From Brevundimonas vesicularis (GTDB lineage: Bacteria > Pseudomonadota > Alphaproteobacteria > Caulobacterales > Caulobacteraceae): a stretch of 64,000 nt of DNA. This document shows positions 45,827 through 54,239 of the stretch, piece after piece. The notes under the pieces were generated by a model that was not told where the DNA came from, did no database searches, and was given only the letters and a program-made list of their open reading frames with translations. The stretch spans positions 124,001 through 188,000 of the forward strand of contig NZ_CP115671.1 of assembly GCF_027886425.1 (NCBI RefSeq), in the 5' to 3' direction. The first letter of the stretch is position 1. The number at the start of each line of letters is the position of its first letter. The position numbers and the translations under genes are program-made.

Positions 45827-45853
45827 TTGGCAGCCGACCGGCGAGAGTGCTAA
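45827..45853 (-). promoter_or_regulatory. CIRCE operator (HrcA site) of groESL with one diverged arm
   Basis: On the minus strand TTAGCACTC (45853-45845), nine bases, GGCTGCCAA (45835-45827). The first arm matches the CIRCE consensus perfectly. The second matches 6 of 9 positions of GAGTGCTAA. The spacing of nine is exact. HrcA represses groESL through CIRCE in Caulobacter, so repression is expected here though possibly weakened. Confidence 0.85.
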
Positions 45854-45862
45854 CGCGAGCGG

Positions 45863-45891
45863 GAGTTAGGCAGAGGCAGGGTCATCGTCAA
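45863..45891 (-). promoter_or_regulatory. Likely promoter of groESL
   Basis: On the minus strand a -35-like TTGACG (45891-45886), preceded by C, is 17 bases from TAACTC (45868-45863), directly upstream of CIRCE. The -35 is strong; the -10 is weak by the sigma-70 consensus, so sigma-32 input is possible. Most of the 298-base gap up to the next gene holds no other feature I can see. Confidence 0.55.
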
Positions 45892-46051
45892 GCGGCGGCG
45901 GTGGATCGCCGCGCGAATTCTCTGTGACAAATGAACCAAAAATGAATGCCGACCTCCGGGGTCGTTCAAACTGGAAGCGATAGAACGGCTTCAACGCTGG
46001 ATGCCTTCCCGCCCGGAAACGCAGATCGGCAAGCAAACAAGGAGACCAAAA

Positions 46052-46474
46052 ATGTCCAAGCTGCTGAAGATCACTGCGGTCGCCGCCGCCCCCGTCGTGG
46101 CCCTGAGCCTGATGGCCGCTCCGGCTTCCGCCCAATCGCGCGATCGCGACAACACCGGCCGCAACGCCCTGATCGGCGCCGCTGTCGGCGGCCTGGCCGG
46201 CGCCATCTATGGCAACGGCGATGGCAGCTACATCGCGGGCGGTGCGCTTGCCGGCGCGGCGCTGGGCGCGGTGGCCTCCAACCGCGGCTCGGGCTGCGAA
46301 TACTACCGCGGCGGCCAATGCTACCGTAACCAAGGCCATTGGGAGCGCGAGCACGGCATCGACCGCAGCCGCTCGGGCTACGACTACCGCTACGACGGCC
46401 GCCGTTACGACTCGCGCTATGACCGCCGCGACTATCGCAACAATCGCGACTACCGCTACGACCGCCGCTGGTAA
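46052..46474 (+). CDS. Secreted glycine-zipper protein with Arg-Tyr-Asp-rich tail
   Basis: A 140-residue exported protein. Signal peptide MSKLLKITAVAAAPVVALSL to APASA (about 27), a glycine-zipper segment at 37-77 (NALIGAAVGGLAGAIYG, IAGGALAGAALGAVAS), a CEYY...QCY cysteine pair, and a C-terminal tail of YDxRYD/RRYD repeats from about residue 105 to RRW. Glycine zippers insert into or pack in the outer membrane; the tail is strongly basic and aromatic. AAGGAGA precedes the ATG. Related in design to the protein at 59152 but without a sigma-EcfG promoter. Function unknown. Confidence 0.8.
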   Translation: MSKLLKITAVAAAPVVALSLMAAPASAQSRDRDNTGRNALIGAAVGGLAGAIYGNGDGSYIAGGALAGAALGAVASNRGSGCEYYRGGQCYRNQGHWEREHGIDRSRSGYDYRYDGRRYDSRYDRRDYRNNRDYRYDRRW

Positions 46475-46498
46475 GCGTTTGACAGTTTAGATGACTGG

Positions 46499-46531
46499 AA
46501 GGGCCCGTCTGGCAGGGACGGGCCCTTTTCG
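46499..46531. terminator. Bidirectional terminator between glycine-zipper gene and pgi
   Basis: AAGGGCCCGTC (46499-46509) pairs perfectly with GACGGGCCCTT (46517-46527), loop TGGCAGG, followed by TTC on the plus strand. It sits in the 59-base gap between two convergent genes. The AA at the other side gives only a weak T run for pgi. Confidence 0.85.
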
Positions 46532-46533
46532 CG

Positions 46534-48153
46534 TCAGCCCATCAGGCGGCGCATCAGGGCCGCCGTGGATGGATCCAGGTCCGCCGAGGCGCCGCCCGCG
46601 TCCACGTCCTTCAGGATCGCCTTGGCCAGCACCTTGCCCAGTTCGACGCCCCATTGGTCGAAACTGTTGATGTCCCAGATTACGCCCTCGACGAAGGTTT
46701 TGTGCTCATACAAGGCCAGCAAGGCGCCCAGGGCTTCGGGCGTCAGCCGCTCCATGACGATGGCTGTCGACGGACGGTTGCCGGTGAAGGTGCGGTGTGA
46801 CGCCAGGCGCGTCGCCTCCTCCTCCGACAATCCTTGCGCCAACCCTTCGGCCTTAGCGGCCTCGGTCGTCTTGCCCAGCATCAGGGCCTGGCCCTGAGCG
46901 AGCGCATTCGACCACAAAGGCGCTTCTGGGGGTGACTCCGGCGCGTCCTCATGAGTCTTGGCCACGATGACGAACTCGGCCGGGACGGTCTGCGGCCCTT
47001 GGTGGATCTGCTGGAAGAAGGCGTGTTGGCCGTTGGTGCCCGGCTCGCCGAAGACGACGGGGCAGGTCTGGCGCGTCACCGGCGTGCCGTCACGGTGCAC
47101 CCGCTTGCCGTTCGACTCCATTTCCAGCTGTTGCAGGAAGGACGGCAGGCGCCGCAGGGCGTGGGCGTAGGGGGCGACGGTGCGGGCGGGCCGGTCAAGA
47201 CCGTCGACGTTGAACACCTGGGCCAGGGCCAGCAGGACCGGCGCGTTCCGCTGCAGCGGCGCCGACACGAAATGCTCGTCCATCGCGGCGGCGCCCGCCA
47301 GCATCCCTTCGAACACGTCCCAGCCCAGGGCGATGCCGCACGACAGGCTGACCGCCGACCACAGCGAATATCGCCCACCGACCCAGTCCCGGAAGCCGAA
47401 GGTCCGACCGCAGCCGAAGGCCGCCGCCTTCTCCGGCGCCGCCGTCACCCCGATGAAGTGTTTCGTCATCCCCTCGGCCGGCAGCGACGCCGCCAGCCAG
47501 GCCTTAGCCGCCTCGGCGTTGGCCAGGGTTTCCTGCGTCGTGAAGGTCTTGGACACGACCACCACCAGTGTGGTCTCGGGATCCAGGCCGGTCAGCGCCT
47601 CGGCCATGTCGCGCGGATCAATGTTGGCGACGAAGCGCAGGTCGATGGCCGGGTCCAGCGGGCGCAGCGCGTCCCAGACCACGCGCGGCCCCAGGTCCGA
47701 CCCGCCGATGCCGACATGAACGATCGCCTCGAACGTCTTGCCCTTTGCGCCCGCCTCGGCGCCCGACCGCACGGCATCGGCATAGGCCTTCATGTCCGCC
47801 CGCACGGCGTCCACCTCGGCCGAGACCGGCTCGCCCAGGGCCTTGAAGTCAGCGCCCGGCGCGGCGCGAAGAGCCGGGTGCAGGACCGCCCGGCCCTCGG
47901 TCAGATTGACGGCCTCGCCGGCGAACAGGGCCGCGCGACGTCCCTCGACGTCGCTGGCGCGCGCCAGGTCCAGACAGGCGTCGAAGGCGGCCTTGGTCCA
48001 GCTCTGTTTCGACAGGTCCAGATAGAGCCCCGCCGCCTCGACCGACATCCGCGCCAGCCGGTCGGGATCGGCGGCGAACTGGTCCACGATCCGCGCGGAG
48101 GCGGCCTCGGCGGCGGCTTGGTCGAAGGCGGTCCAGGCGGCGTCGCGGGTCAT
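46534..48153 (-). CDS. pgi: Glucose-6-phosphate isomerase
   Basis: A 539-residue glycolytic/gluconeogenic enzyme interconverting glucose-6-phosphate and fructose-6-phosphate. It shows IVHVGIGGSDLGPRVVWDAL, FGFRDWVGGRYSLWSAVSLS and the PGI signature GEPGTNGQHAFFQQIHQG, with the catalytic Lys in SFDQWGVELGKVLA. The ATG at 48153 has GGAG seven bases upstream, so I prefer it over in-frame ATGs at 48165 and 48186 (the latter a non-ATG frame start region). Monocistronic, divergent from a secreted hypothetical. Confidence 0.95.
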   Translation of the reverse strand: MTRDAAWTAFDQAAAEAASARIVDQFAADPDRLARMSVEAAGLYLDLSKQSWTKAAFDACLDLARASDVEGRRAALFAGEAVNLTEGRAVLHPALRAAPGADFKALGEPVSAEVDAVRADMKAYADAVRSGAEAGAKGKTFEAIVHVGIGGSDLGPRVVWDALRPLDPAIDLRFVANIDPRDMAEALTGLDPETTLVVVVSKTFTTQETLANAEAAKAWLAASLPAEGMTKHFIGVTAAPEKAAAFGCGRTFGFRDWVGGRYSLWSAVSLSCGIALGWDVFEGMLAGAAAMDEHFVSAPLQRNAPVLLALAQVFNVDGLDRPARTVAPYAHALRRLPSFLQQLEMESNGKRVHRDGTPVTRQTCPVVFGEPGTNGQHAFFQQIHQGPQTVPAEFVIVAKTHEDAPESPPEAPLWSNALAQGQALMLGKTTEAAKAEGLAQGLSEEEATRLASHRTFTGNRPSTAIVMERLTPEALGALLALYEHKTFVEGVIWDINSFDQWGVELGKVLAKAILKDVDAGGASADLDPSTAALMRRLMG

Positions 48154-48252
48154 CGTCGTCTCCATCGGGAATGACAGGGTAAACACTCGTTTACGGCTGG
48201 GGCGTATTCAGGTTCAACGTCCCAGCGGACGCTGAAACAGGAAGTCACCTCC

Positions 48253-48729
48253 ATGTCCTGCGGCCTTGCTCTCACGATCGCCCTGGCGATGTCCAATCCG
48301 TCCGTCGCCCTAGCCGCCGAACAGCCGGCCGCCGCGCCCGGTGCGCCGGTCTCGGTGGCGGGCGAGCCGCTGTTCGCCGACATCATCTCGCGCTCGGCCA
48401 GCCTGAAGGCCGTGGTCGACGGCTGGGCCGCCGCCAAGGCCGCCGACGACGCCGCCTTCTTCACCAGCCAGGCCTTCACCGGCTTCAAGGCCCAGGCGGA
48501 ACAGTTGGCCGCCCTGGACATGCAGGGCCACCTGATCCTGAAGGAACGCGGCATCGACGGCGATCTGAAATGCATCCTGCGCGGCATTTCCGAGGACATG
48601 CCCAAGAAGGTTCAAGCCGTTCAGGCCGCCGCCAACCCGGCCGAACGCGCCACAGCCCTGTCGGAACTGTCCTATCTGCTGAACGACAACGTCGAAGTCA
48701 TCACCGCCCCGCCCAAGCCGGAAGTCTGA
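48253..48729 (+). CDS. Secreted conserved hypothetical protein
   Basis: A 158-residue protein with a short signal peptide (MSCGLALTIALAMSNPSVAL, cleavage near ALAAE) and an otherwise helical mature part: ADIISRSASLKAVVDGWAAA, FFTSQAFTGFKAQAEQLAAL, and a single Cys in GDLKCILRGISEDM. Conserved-looking but I recognise no family with a known role. It is divergent from pgi and convergent with recQ, seven bases from the recQ stop. Confidence 0.7.
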   Translation: MSCGLALTIALAMSNPSVALAAEQPAAAPGAPVSVAGEPLFADIISRSASLKAVVDGWAAAKAADDAAFFTSQAFTGFKAQAEQLAALDMQGHLILKERGIDGDLKCILRGISEDMPKKVQAVQAAANPAERATALSELSYLLNDNVEVITAPPKPEV

Positions 48730-48735
48730 CGCCTT

Positions 48736-50613
48736 CTAGAGGGAGGCCAACGCCTCCAGTACGCCCTTGCCGTAGCGATCCAGCTTGGACTGACCGACGC
48801 CGGAAATGGCGCCCAGACTGTTCAGGTCGCCCGGCTCGGCGTGGGCGATCTCCAGCAGCGTCCGGTCCTGGAAAATGACATAGGGCGGGACGTGCTGTTC
48901 CGAGGCGCGGTCGCGGCGCCAGGCGCGCAAGGCCTCGAACCGGGCGCGCACATCGGCGTCCATCGTCTCCAGCGCGGCGTTGCGCCCTTCGCCCGATCGG
49001 TCACGACGGCGCGGGGCCGTATCGGCCCTCAGAGGCGCGCGACGCACCTCGATCTGGCGCTCGCCGCGATAGACGGCGCGCACCGCCTCGGCATCGCCCA
49101 GCCCGACCAGCGGCTTGCCATCATTGGGGTCCTCGGCCAGCAGACCTTCGAACAGCAGGTGATCGACGATCTCGCGCCAGCTGTTCAGCGAAATCTCGCG
49201 CCCGATGCCCCAGGTGGACAGTTGCTGCTCCCACGACTGCACGTCCCTGGTGCGGGCGGTCAGGTGATCGACGACGCGATTGCGCCCGAACCGGCCGCCC
49301 AGCCGCTGCACCGCCGCCAACGCCTTCTGGGCCGGGACGGTCGCATCATAGAGCTGGGGCGGATCGCCGCAGATGTCGCAAACGCCGCAAGGCTGGGCGT
49401 CATGCTCGCCGAAGTATCGCCGCACGGCCTGGGCCCGACAGACGGCGCCGTCCAGCATGGCGAACAGCTGACGCGTTTTCCGCACCTGAACAGATTTGAC
49501 CTCCTCGGCCATCGAGCGGCTGTCCAGCCGACGCAAGGACCAGGCGATGTCGGACGGGCCATACAGGGTGATGCCCTCGGCCGGCTCGCCGTCGCGCCCG
49601 CCCCGGCCGATCTCCTGCCAATAGGCCTCCAGGCTGCCCGGCGGATCGGCGTGGATGACGAAGCGGACGTCGGCCTTGTCGACGCCCATGCCGAAGGCGA
49701 TGGTCGCGACCATGACGGCGCCCTCTTCGGCCAGGAAGCGTTCCAGCCGGCGGTCGCGCTCCTTCGTGTCCATGCCGGCGTGATAGGCGATGGCGTTGGT
49801 CCCGGCGTCGCGCAGCGCCTGGGCCACGCGGTCGCAACCGTCGCGGCTGCCGCAATAGACGACGCCCGACTTGCCCCGCCGTTCGCGCACGAGTTCGATG
49901 ACCCGCGCATCGGTCTTGGCCCGAGACGCGCTCTCCTTGCGCTCGGCCGATAGTTGCAGGTTCGGACGCGCGAAACTGTCGACGAAGACCGTCGCCTCTT
50001 CCAGCCGCAGCGAGCGCAGAATGTCGTCGCGCGTGCGGGCGTCGGCGGTCGCCGTCACCGCGATGCGCGGCACATCGGGAAACCGCTCGGCCAGCAGACC
50101 CAGGTTTCGATAATCGGGGCGGAAGTCGTGGCCCCATTGCGAAACGCAGTGCGCCTCGTCGATGGCGATCAGGCTGAGCGGCAGTTCCGCCAGCCGATCC
50201 ATCATGGCGCCCGCCGCCAGGCCTTCGGGCGAGACGTAGAGCAGGTCCAGTTCCCCCGAACGCGCGGCCGCCCAGATGGCCGAACGCTCGTCCAGCGACA
50301 CGCCGGAATCCAGCCGCGCCGCCGCGACGCCCTGCTGCTTCAACGCCTCGACCTGATCGGTCATCAGGGCGATCAGCGGCGACACCACCAGCCCCAGCCC
50401 GGGGCGCAGGATGGCCGGGATCTGATAGCAGACGCTCTTGCCGCCGCCGGTCGGCAGGACCGCCAGCACATCACCGCCCGACAGGATCTGCTCGACCACC
50501 TGCCCCTGCAGCCCCCGGAAATCCGCGTGCCCCCAGACGCGCGCCAACAACGCCCGCGCGTCGTTCAGGTCAGGCATATCGGTCGAGGAAAACTGGGGGC
50601 GCGTGGCCGGCAT
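48736..50613 (-). CDS. recQ: ATP-dependent DNA helicase RecQ
   Basis: A 3'-5' helicase of about 625 residues acting in recombination and fork repair. Helicase motifs: GLQGQVVEQILSGGDVLAVL with the Q-motif, LPTGGGKSVCYQ (Walker A), IAIDEAHCVSQWGHDFRPDY (Walker B) and QEIGRGGRDG (motif VI). The zinc cluster CRAQAVRRYF...CGVCDIC follows, then an RQC winged helix (SLNSWREIVDHLLFEG) and an HRDC domain at the C-terminus ending DRYGKGVLEALASL. Start is uncertain between ATG 50613 and ATG 50577; neither has a good binding site. Confidence 0.93.
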   Translation of the reverse strand: MPATRPQFSSTDMPDLNDARALLARVWGHADFRGLQGQVVEQILSGGDVLAVLPTGGGKSVCYQIPAILRPGLGLVVSPLIALMTDQVEALKQQGVAAARLDSGVSLDERSAIWAAARSGELDLLYVSPEGLAAGAMMDRLAELPLSLIAIDEAHCVSQWGHDFRPDYRNLGLLAERFPDVPRIAVTATADARTRDDILRSLRLEEATVFVDSFARPNLQLSAERKESASRAKTDARVIELVRERRGKSGVVYCGSRDGCDRVAQALRDAGTNAIAYHAGMDTKERDRRLERFLAEEGAVMVATIAFGMGVDKADVRFVIHADPPGSLEAYWQEIGRGGRDGEPAEGITLYGPSDIAWSLRRLDSRSMAEEVKSVQVRKTRQLFAMLDGAVCRAQAVRRYFGEHDAQPCGVCDICGDPPQLYDATVPAQKALAAVQRLGGRFGRNRVVDHLTARTRDVQSWEQQLSTWGIGREISLNSWREIVDHLLFEGLLAEDPNDGKPLVGLGDAEAVRAVYRGERQIEVRRAPLRADTAPRRRDRSGEGRNAALETMDADVRARFEALRAWRRDRASEQHVPPYVIFQDRTLLEIAHAEPGDLNSLGAISGVGQSKLDRYGKGVLEALASL

Positions 50614-50647
50614 CCTTAAGCTGTGCACTCTTTGTTCCCGAACAGAA

Positions 50648-50684
50648 GACGCCGCCGGCCGCGAAAGCGACCGGCGGCGGCGTC
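50648..50684 (-). terminator. Hairpin terminator after the NDUFA9-like gene
   Basis: On the minus strand the GACGCC...GCCGG-type arm and CCGGCGGCGTC form a strong stem with small bulge around CGCTTTCGCG, followed by TTCTGTT. It lies 14 bases past the NDUFA9-like stop and upstream of recQ. Confidence 0.65.
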
Positions 50685-50697
50685 ATAGGGGGAGGGT

Positions 50698-51675
50698 TTA
50701 GTGGGCGGGCGCTTCGGCGAACTGGCCGCCGACGCGGTAGCGCCACAGATAGGACGGGGCGATCGCCGCCATGCCGGCCGGATGGTCGATGCCCAGATCG
50801 CTGAGGCCGAACGCATCGGCGGCGACCACATTGTCCTTCTCCAGCATCAGCACCTGATCGCGCGTCAGCGGCGGGGTCAGGCCGACGAACCGGCTCAGTT
50901 GCAGCAGCGAACCCAGGGGCTTGGCGACGATGAAGGGCACCGAAACCAGCATCCGGTCACGGCCCGTCTCACGACGCACCAACTCCAGCACCTCGCGGAA
51001 GGTATAGAGGCTCGGCCCGCCCAGTTCATAGGTGCGGCCGCCGGCGTCCGCGCGGGTCACGCCGCGCGCGATGGCCTCGGCGACATCGCCGACATAGACC
51101 GGCTGGAACCGGGTTTCGCCGCCGCCGATCAGCGGCAGGGCCGGCGCCATCGTCGCCATGGCGGCGAAGCGATTGAGGAAGCTGTCGCCCGCGCCGAACA
51201 CCAGCGACGGACGCAGGATCACCGCGTCCGGATAGACGTCGCGAACGGCCGCCTCGGCCTGGGCCTTGGTGCGACCATAGGCCGAAGGGCTGGCGGCGTC
51301 GGCGCCGATGGCCGAGATCTGGACCAGGCGCTCAACGCCCGCCGCCTTGGCGGCCTCGGCGATGGTCTTGGCCGCCTCGGTGTGGACGGCGTCGAAGCCG
51401 CGCTTGCCGCCTGCGTCATGCAGCACGCCGACCAGATTGACGACGGCATCCGCGCCGCGCACGGCCTGCGCCACATCCGCCGGGTTGGTGATGTCGCAGC
51501 GCATGAACTGAATCTGGCCGGGATCGCCCAGCGGCTGGATTTCGATCGCCAGGACCGGGTTGCGCACGGCGACGCGAATGCGCCAGCCGCGACGCGCCAG
51601 GGCGCGCACCGCCTGCGACCCGATAAAGCCCGAACCTCCGAAGAGGGTCACGACGCCGGGGGCGAGGTCAGCCAT
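50698..51675 (-). CDS. NDUFA9-like NAD(P)-binding protein (complex I-associated, atypical SDR)
   Basis: A 325-residue atypical short-chain dehydrogenase. The Rossmann motif VVTLFGGSGFIGSQAVRALA is at the N-terminus, followed by AVRNP, FMRCDITNPADVAQAV, VNLVGVL, and a conserved YGRTKAQAEAAV where the usual catalytic Tyr/Lys sits. C-terminal RRETGRDRMLVSVPF and SRFVGLTPPLTRDQV fit the complex I NDUFA9 subfamily, found as an accessory in alphaproteobacterial respiration or quinone pathways. ATG 51675 has TGGAG upstream. The exact role here is inferred. Confidence 0.86.
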   Translation of the reverse strand: MADLAPGVVTLFGGSGFIGSQAVRALARRGWRIRVAVRNPVLAIEIQPLGDPGQIQFMRCDITNPADVAQAVRGADAVVNLVGVLHDAGGKRGFDAVHTEAAKTIAEAAKAAGVERLVQISAIGADAASPSAYGRTKAQAEAAVRDVYPDAVILRPSLVFGAGDSFLNRFAAMATMAPALPLIGGGETRFQPVYVGDVAEAIARGVTRADAGGRTYELGGPSLYTFREVLELVRRETGRDRMLVSVPFIVAKPLGSLLQLSRFVGLTPPLTRDQVLMLEKDNVVAADAFGLSDLGIDHPAGMAAIAPSYLWRYRVGGQFAEAPAH

Positions 51676-51790
51676 GGGGAAAGCTCCAGTCGAAATCCGT
51701 TTCGGCGGGATAGACGATAGGGCGCCGCACCGCAACGCGGGCCTTCACGGTCACGCTGGTGTTCGACGCGCGGCCGCCCATCTGAGGCAG

Positions 51791-52222
51791 ATGAAGCTTT
51801 TCACCATTGGCTACGAGGGCGCGACCCAGGCCGACGTCATCGCGCGGCTGAAGACGGCCGGCGTGCAAACCCTGGTCGATGTCCGCGCGGTCGCCGCATC
51901 CCGTCGCGCCGGCTTTTCCAAAACGATCCTGGGCGAGAGCCTGAAGGCTGAAGGGATCGACTATGTCCACCTGCGCGGGCTGGGTACGCCCAAGGCCGGA
52001 CGTGACGCGGCGCGCAAGGGCCGTGTCGACGAGATGCGCGCCATCTTCGCCGATCACCTGGCCGAGCCCCAGGCGCAGATCGAGTACGAGAGACTGAAGG
52101 CGCTGGCGGCCGACAAACCCGTCGCCCTGCTGTGCTTCGAGGCCGATCACGCCGGCTGCCACCGCGCCGTCCTGGCGGAACGGCTGTCGGCGGAAACCGG
52201 CGTGGCGGTCGTGGACCTCTAG
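51791..52222 (+). CDS. DUF488 domain protein
   Basis: A 143-residue protein of the DUF488 family: LFTIGYEGATQADVIARLKT at the start, LVDVRAVAASRRAGFSK near residue 30, YVHLRGLGTPK near 60, and C-terminal LLCFEADHAGCHRAVLAERL with the Cys/His pair. Function is not established; the conserved Cys/His/Arg residues suggest a small enzyme or metal site. It lies alone, divergent from the NDUFA9-like gene and convergent with the M1 peptidase gene (2-base gap). Confidence 0.85.
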   Translation: MKLFTIGYEGATQADVIARLKTAGVQTLVDVRAVAASRRAGFSKTILGESLKAEGIDYVHLRGLGTPKAGRDAARKGRVDEMRAIFADHLAEPQAQIEYERLKALAADKPVALLCFEADHAGCHRAVLAERLSAETGVAVVDL

Positions 52223-52224
52223 CC

Positions 52225-54177
52225 TTACTGCCGTCCGACCAGCTGATCGACCGAACCGCTGGTGACCGGGTGATAGAGCGGCCGGGCCTCGGCGTAGATG
52301 CGACGCGCATTGCCGCGACCCCAGTCGCCCTCATTCCACAGGGTCTGGAACAGCGGCAGGACGAACTTGCGACGGCCCTGGCTGGTCAGGAATTTTTCGG
52401 CCGTGACGACCGACGGCTGATAGCGATGGGCCAGGGCGATCTGCAGCCAGGCGAAGGTCAGTTCGGCGTTGCCTTCGTTCGCCAGGTTCAGCGTCCGCTC
52501 CAGATCGGCCAGTTGCGCATTCGTCAGCCAGTCGGCGCCTGTCCGCAGACCCTCGGGACGCCAGCCCAGGAAACGCTGGCGCTGCTGAGTGTTCCAGTCC
52601 GCCCACGGAATGGCCGAGGCCGGTCCCTTGTCCTTGAAGAAGGCGACGGCGGCCGCATCCACCGGCTCGAAGGCATGGGACACCGGCGCCACGGCGTTGG
52701 ACGGCAGGCCGGGCTGATAGACCCAAGCGTCCATCTGCAGCTGACTTTCCAGCGCCGCGTCGCCCTTGATCAGGTTGTCGCGGATGTCTTGCAGGAACAT
52801 GGCCGTGGTCATCGGGCGATAGGCGTTGCGATCGAAATAGCCGCGCAGCCAGGCGTCGAACCGATCCCGTCCGACGGTGCGTTCGATGGTCCGCAGGAAC
52901 AGGGCGCCCTTCTCGTAGGCGATGTCGTTCATGCCGTCGTCGGGATCGCGGCCCTTCAGGTCCAGGTGCAGGCGGGTGTCCGCCGCCGGCAAGGACTTCA
53001 GCGTGTCTTGAAGACTATCCCAGCCCAGCACCTGCTCCTGCATGGCGCGGTCATGGCCATAGACCGACTCCATGATCCGGTTCTCGAAATAGACGGTGAA
53101 GCCCTCGTTCAGCCAGAAGTCGTTCCAGGTCGCATTGGTGACCAGATTGCCCGACCAGGAGTGCGCCAGTTCGTGCGCGACCAGCGACACCAGCGAGCGA
53201 TCGCCGGCGATGATGGTCGGGGTGGCGAAGGTCAGCTTCGGGTTCTCCATCCCGCCGAACGGGAAGGAGGGCGGCAGGACCAAGAGGTCGTAGCGGCCCC
53301 AGCGATAGGGGCCGTACAGCTTCTCGGCCGCCGTCACCATCTGGGCGGTCGGCTCCAGTTCCCACTGAGCGGCGCGCAGGCGGCTGGGCTCGGTCCAGAC
53401 CCCGGTGCGGCCGTCGAACGGTGCAAAGGCGATGTCGCCGACGCCCAGCGCGATCAGATAGGGCGGGATCGGATTGTCCATCCGGAATCGCCAGGTCTTC
53501 ATCCCGTTTGCGGCCCGCTCGCCGTTGGGCGTCAGGTGGTCGGCGCTCATGACCACCGTTAGGTCTTCGGGCGCGGTGATGCGGGCCGAATAGGTCTGGC
53601 GGATGCCGGGGCTGTCCTGAGTCGGCACCCAGGTGCGGGTCAGGATCGCCTGGCCCTGGCTGAACAGATAGGGCTTCTGTCCACCGGCCGTCTGGCTGGG
53701 GTTCAACCATTGCAGCGCCGCCGCGTTCGGGCGGGTGGAATAGCGGATGGTGATCTTGCGTCGCTCATTGGCGGCGAAGGCCGGGAAATAGACCGTCAGC
53801 GGCTGGCCCAGGATCGGGTCGTTGTCGCCGACGACATAGCGCAGCGGCTGGCCCACCGCGTCGCGCACGTCCTGAATGTCCAGATCGCGGATATCCAGCA
53901 CGATCTCGTTGGCGCCCGGGATCGCCAGGATGTCCAGGGTCGCCGTGCCCGCCAGGGTCTTGGCGTTGAAGTCGGCGGTCAGATCCAAGGCCACATCGAC
54001 GACGCGGGCGATCTCGGGCCGGGCGTGGGTGTGGACGTCCACCGCTTCGGGACCGGGCGCCGGCGCGATGGCGGGCGGGGTCATGGCCGACCCTCCCGTG
54101 GTGGTGGAGCAGGCGCTCAGACCCATGGCGGCGGCCAGGGCGAGGGCGGAGACGAGACCGAGCGCTTTGCGCGTCAT
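52225..54177 (-). CDS. M1 family zinc aminopeptidase lipoprotein
   Basis: A 650-residue exported aminopeptidase. Lipobox MGLSAC puts the lipidated Cys near residue 22. The M1 catalytic core has the substrate-binding GGMENPKLTFATPT, the zinc site VAHELAHSWSGNLVTNATWN and the third ligand in DFWLNEGFTVYFENR. The leukotriene-A4-hydrolase-type C-terminal helical domain follows. Most similar in plan to LTA4H-like M1 peptidases. Start ATG 54177 fits the signal peptide; the frame extends upstream to 54309 without support. Likely a periplasmic or outer-membrane peptide scavenger. Confidence 0.92.
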   Translation of the reverse strand: MTRKALGLVSALALAAAMGLSACSTTTGGSAMTPPAIAPAPGPEAVDVHTHARPEIARVVDVALDLTADFNAKTLAGTATLDILAIPGANEIVLDIRDLDIQDVRDAVGQPLRYVVGDNDPILGQPLTVYFPAFAANERRKITIRYSTRPNAAALQWLNPSQTAGGQKPYLFSQGQAILTRTWVPTQDSPGIRQTYSARITAPEDLTVVMSADHLTPNGERAANGMKTWRFRMDNPIPPYLIALGVGDIAFAPFDGRTGVWTEPSRLRAAQWELEPTAQMVTAAEKLYGPYRWGRYDLLVLPPSFPFGGMENPKLTFATPTIIAGDRSLVSLVAHELAHSWSGNLVTNATWNDFWLNEGFTVYFENRIMESVYGHDRAMQEQVLGWDSLQDTLKSLPAADTRLHLDLKGRDPDDGMNDIAYEKGALFLRTIERTVGRDRFDAWLRGYFDRNAYRPMTTAMFLQDIRDNLIKGDAALESQLQMDAWVYQPGLPSNAVAPVSHAFEPVDAAAVAFFKDKGPASAIPWADWNTQQRQRFLGWRPEGLRTGADWLTNAQLADLERTLNLANEGNAELTFAWLQIALAHRYQPSVVTAEKFLTSQGRRKFVLPLFQTLWNEGDWGRGNARRIYAEARPLYHPVTSGSVDQLVGRQ

Positions 54178-54239
54178 CGAGGTTTTCCTGGGCTGATCTT
54201 GACGATTGGCCCGGAGAACGCGCGGAAACGCGAAAAAGA

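Noticed and set aside
46951..48174. A 407-codon frame antisense to pgi
   Set aside because: Antisense shadow of a well-supported enzyme gene.
50614..50652. Possible LexA box near the recQ start
   Set aside because: The palindromic GTTCGGGAAC does not fit the alphaproteobacterial direct-repeat GTTC-N7-GTTC pattern, and no spacing variant convinced me.
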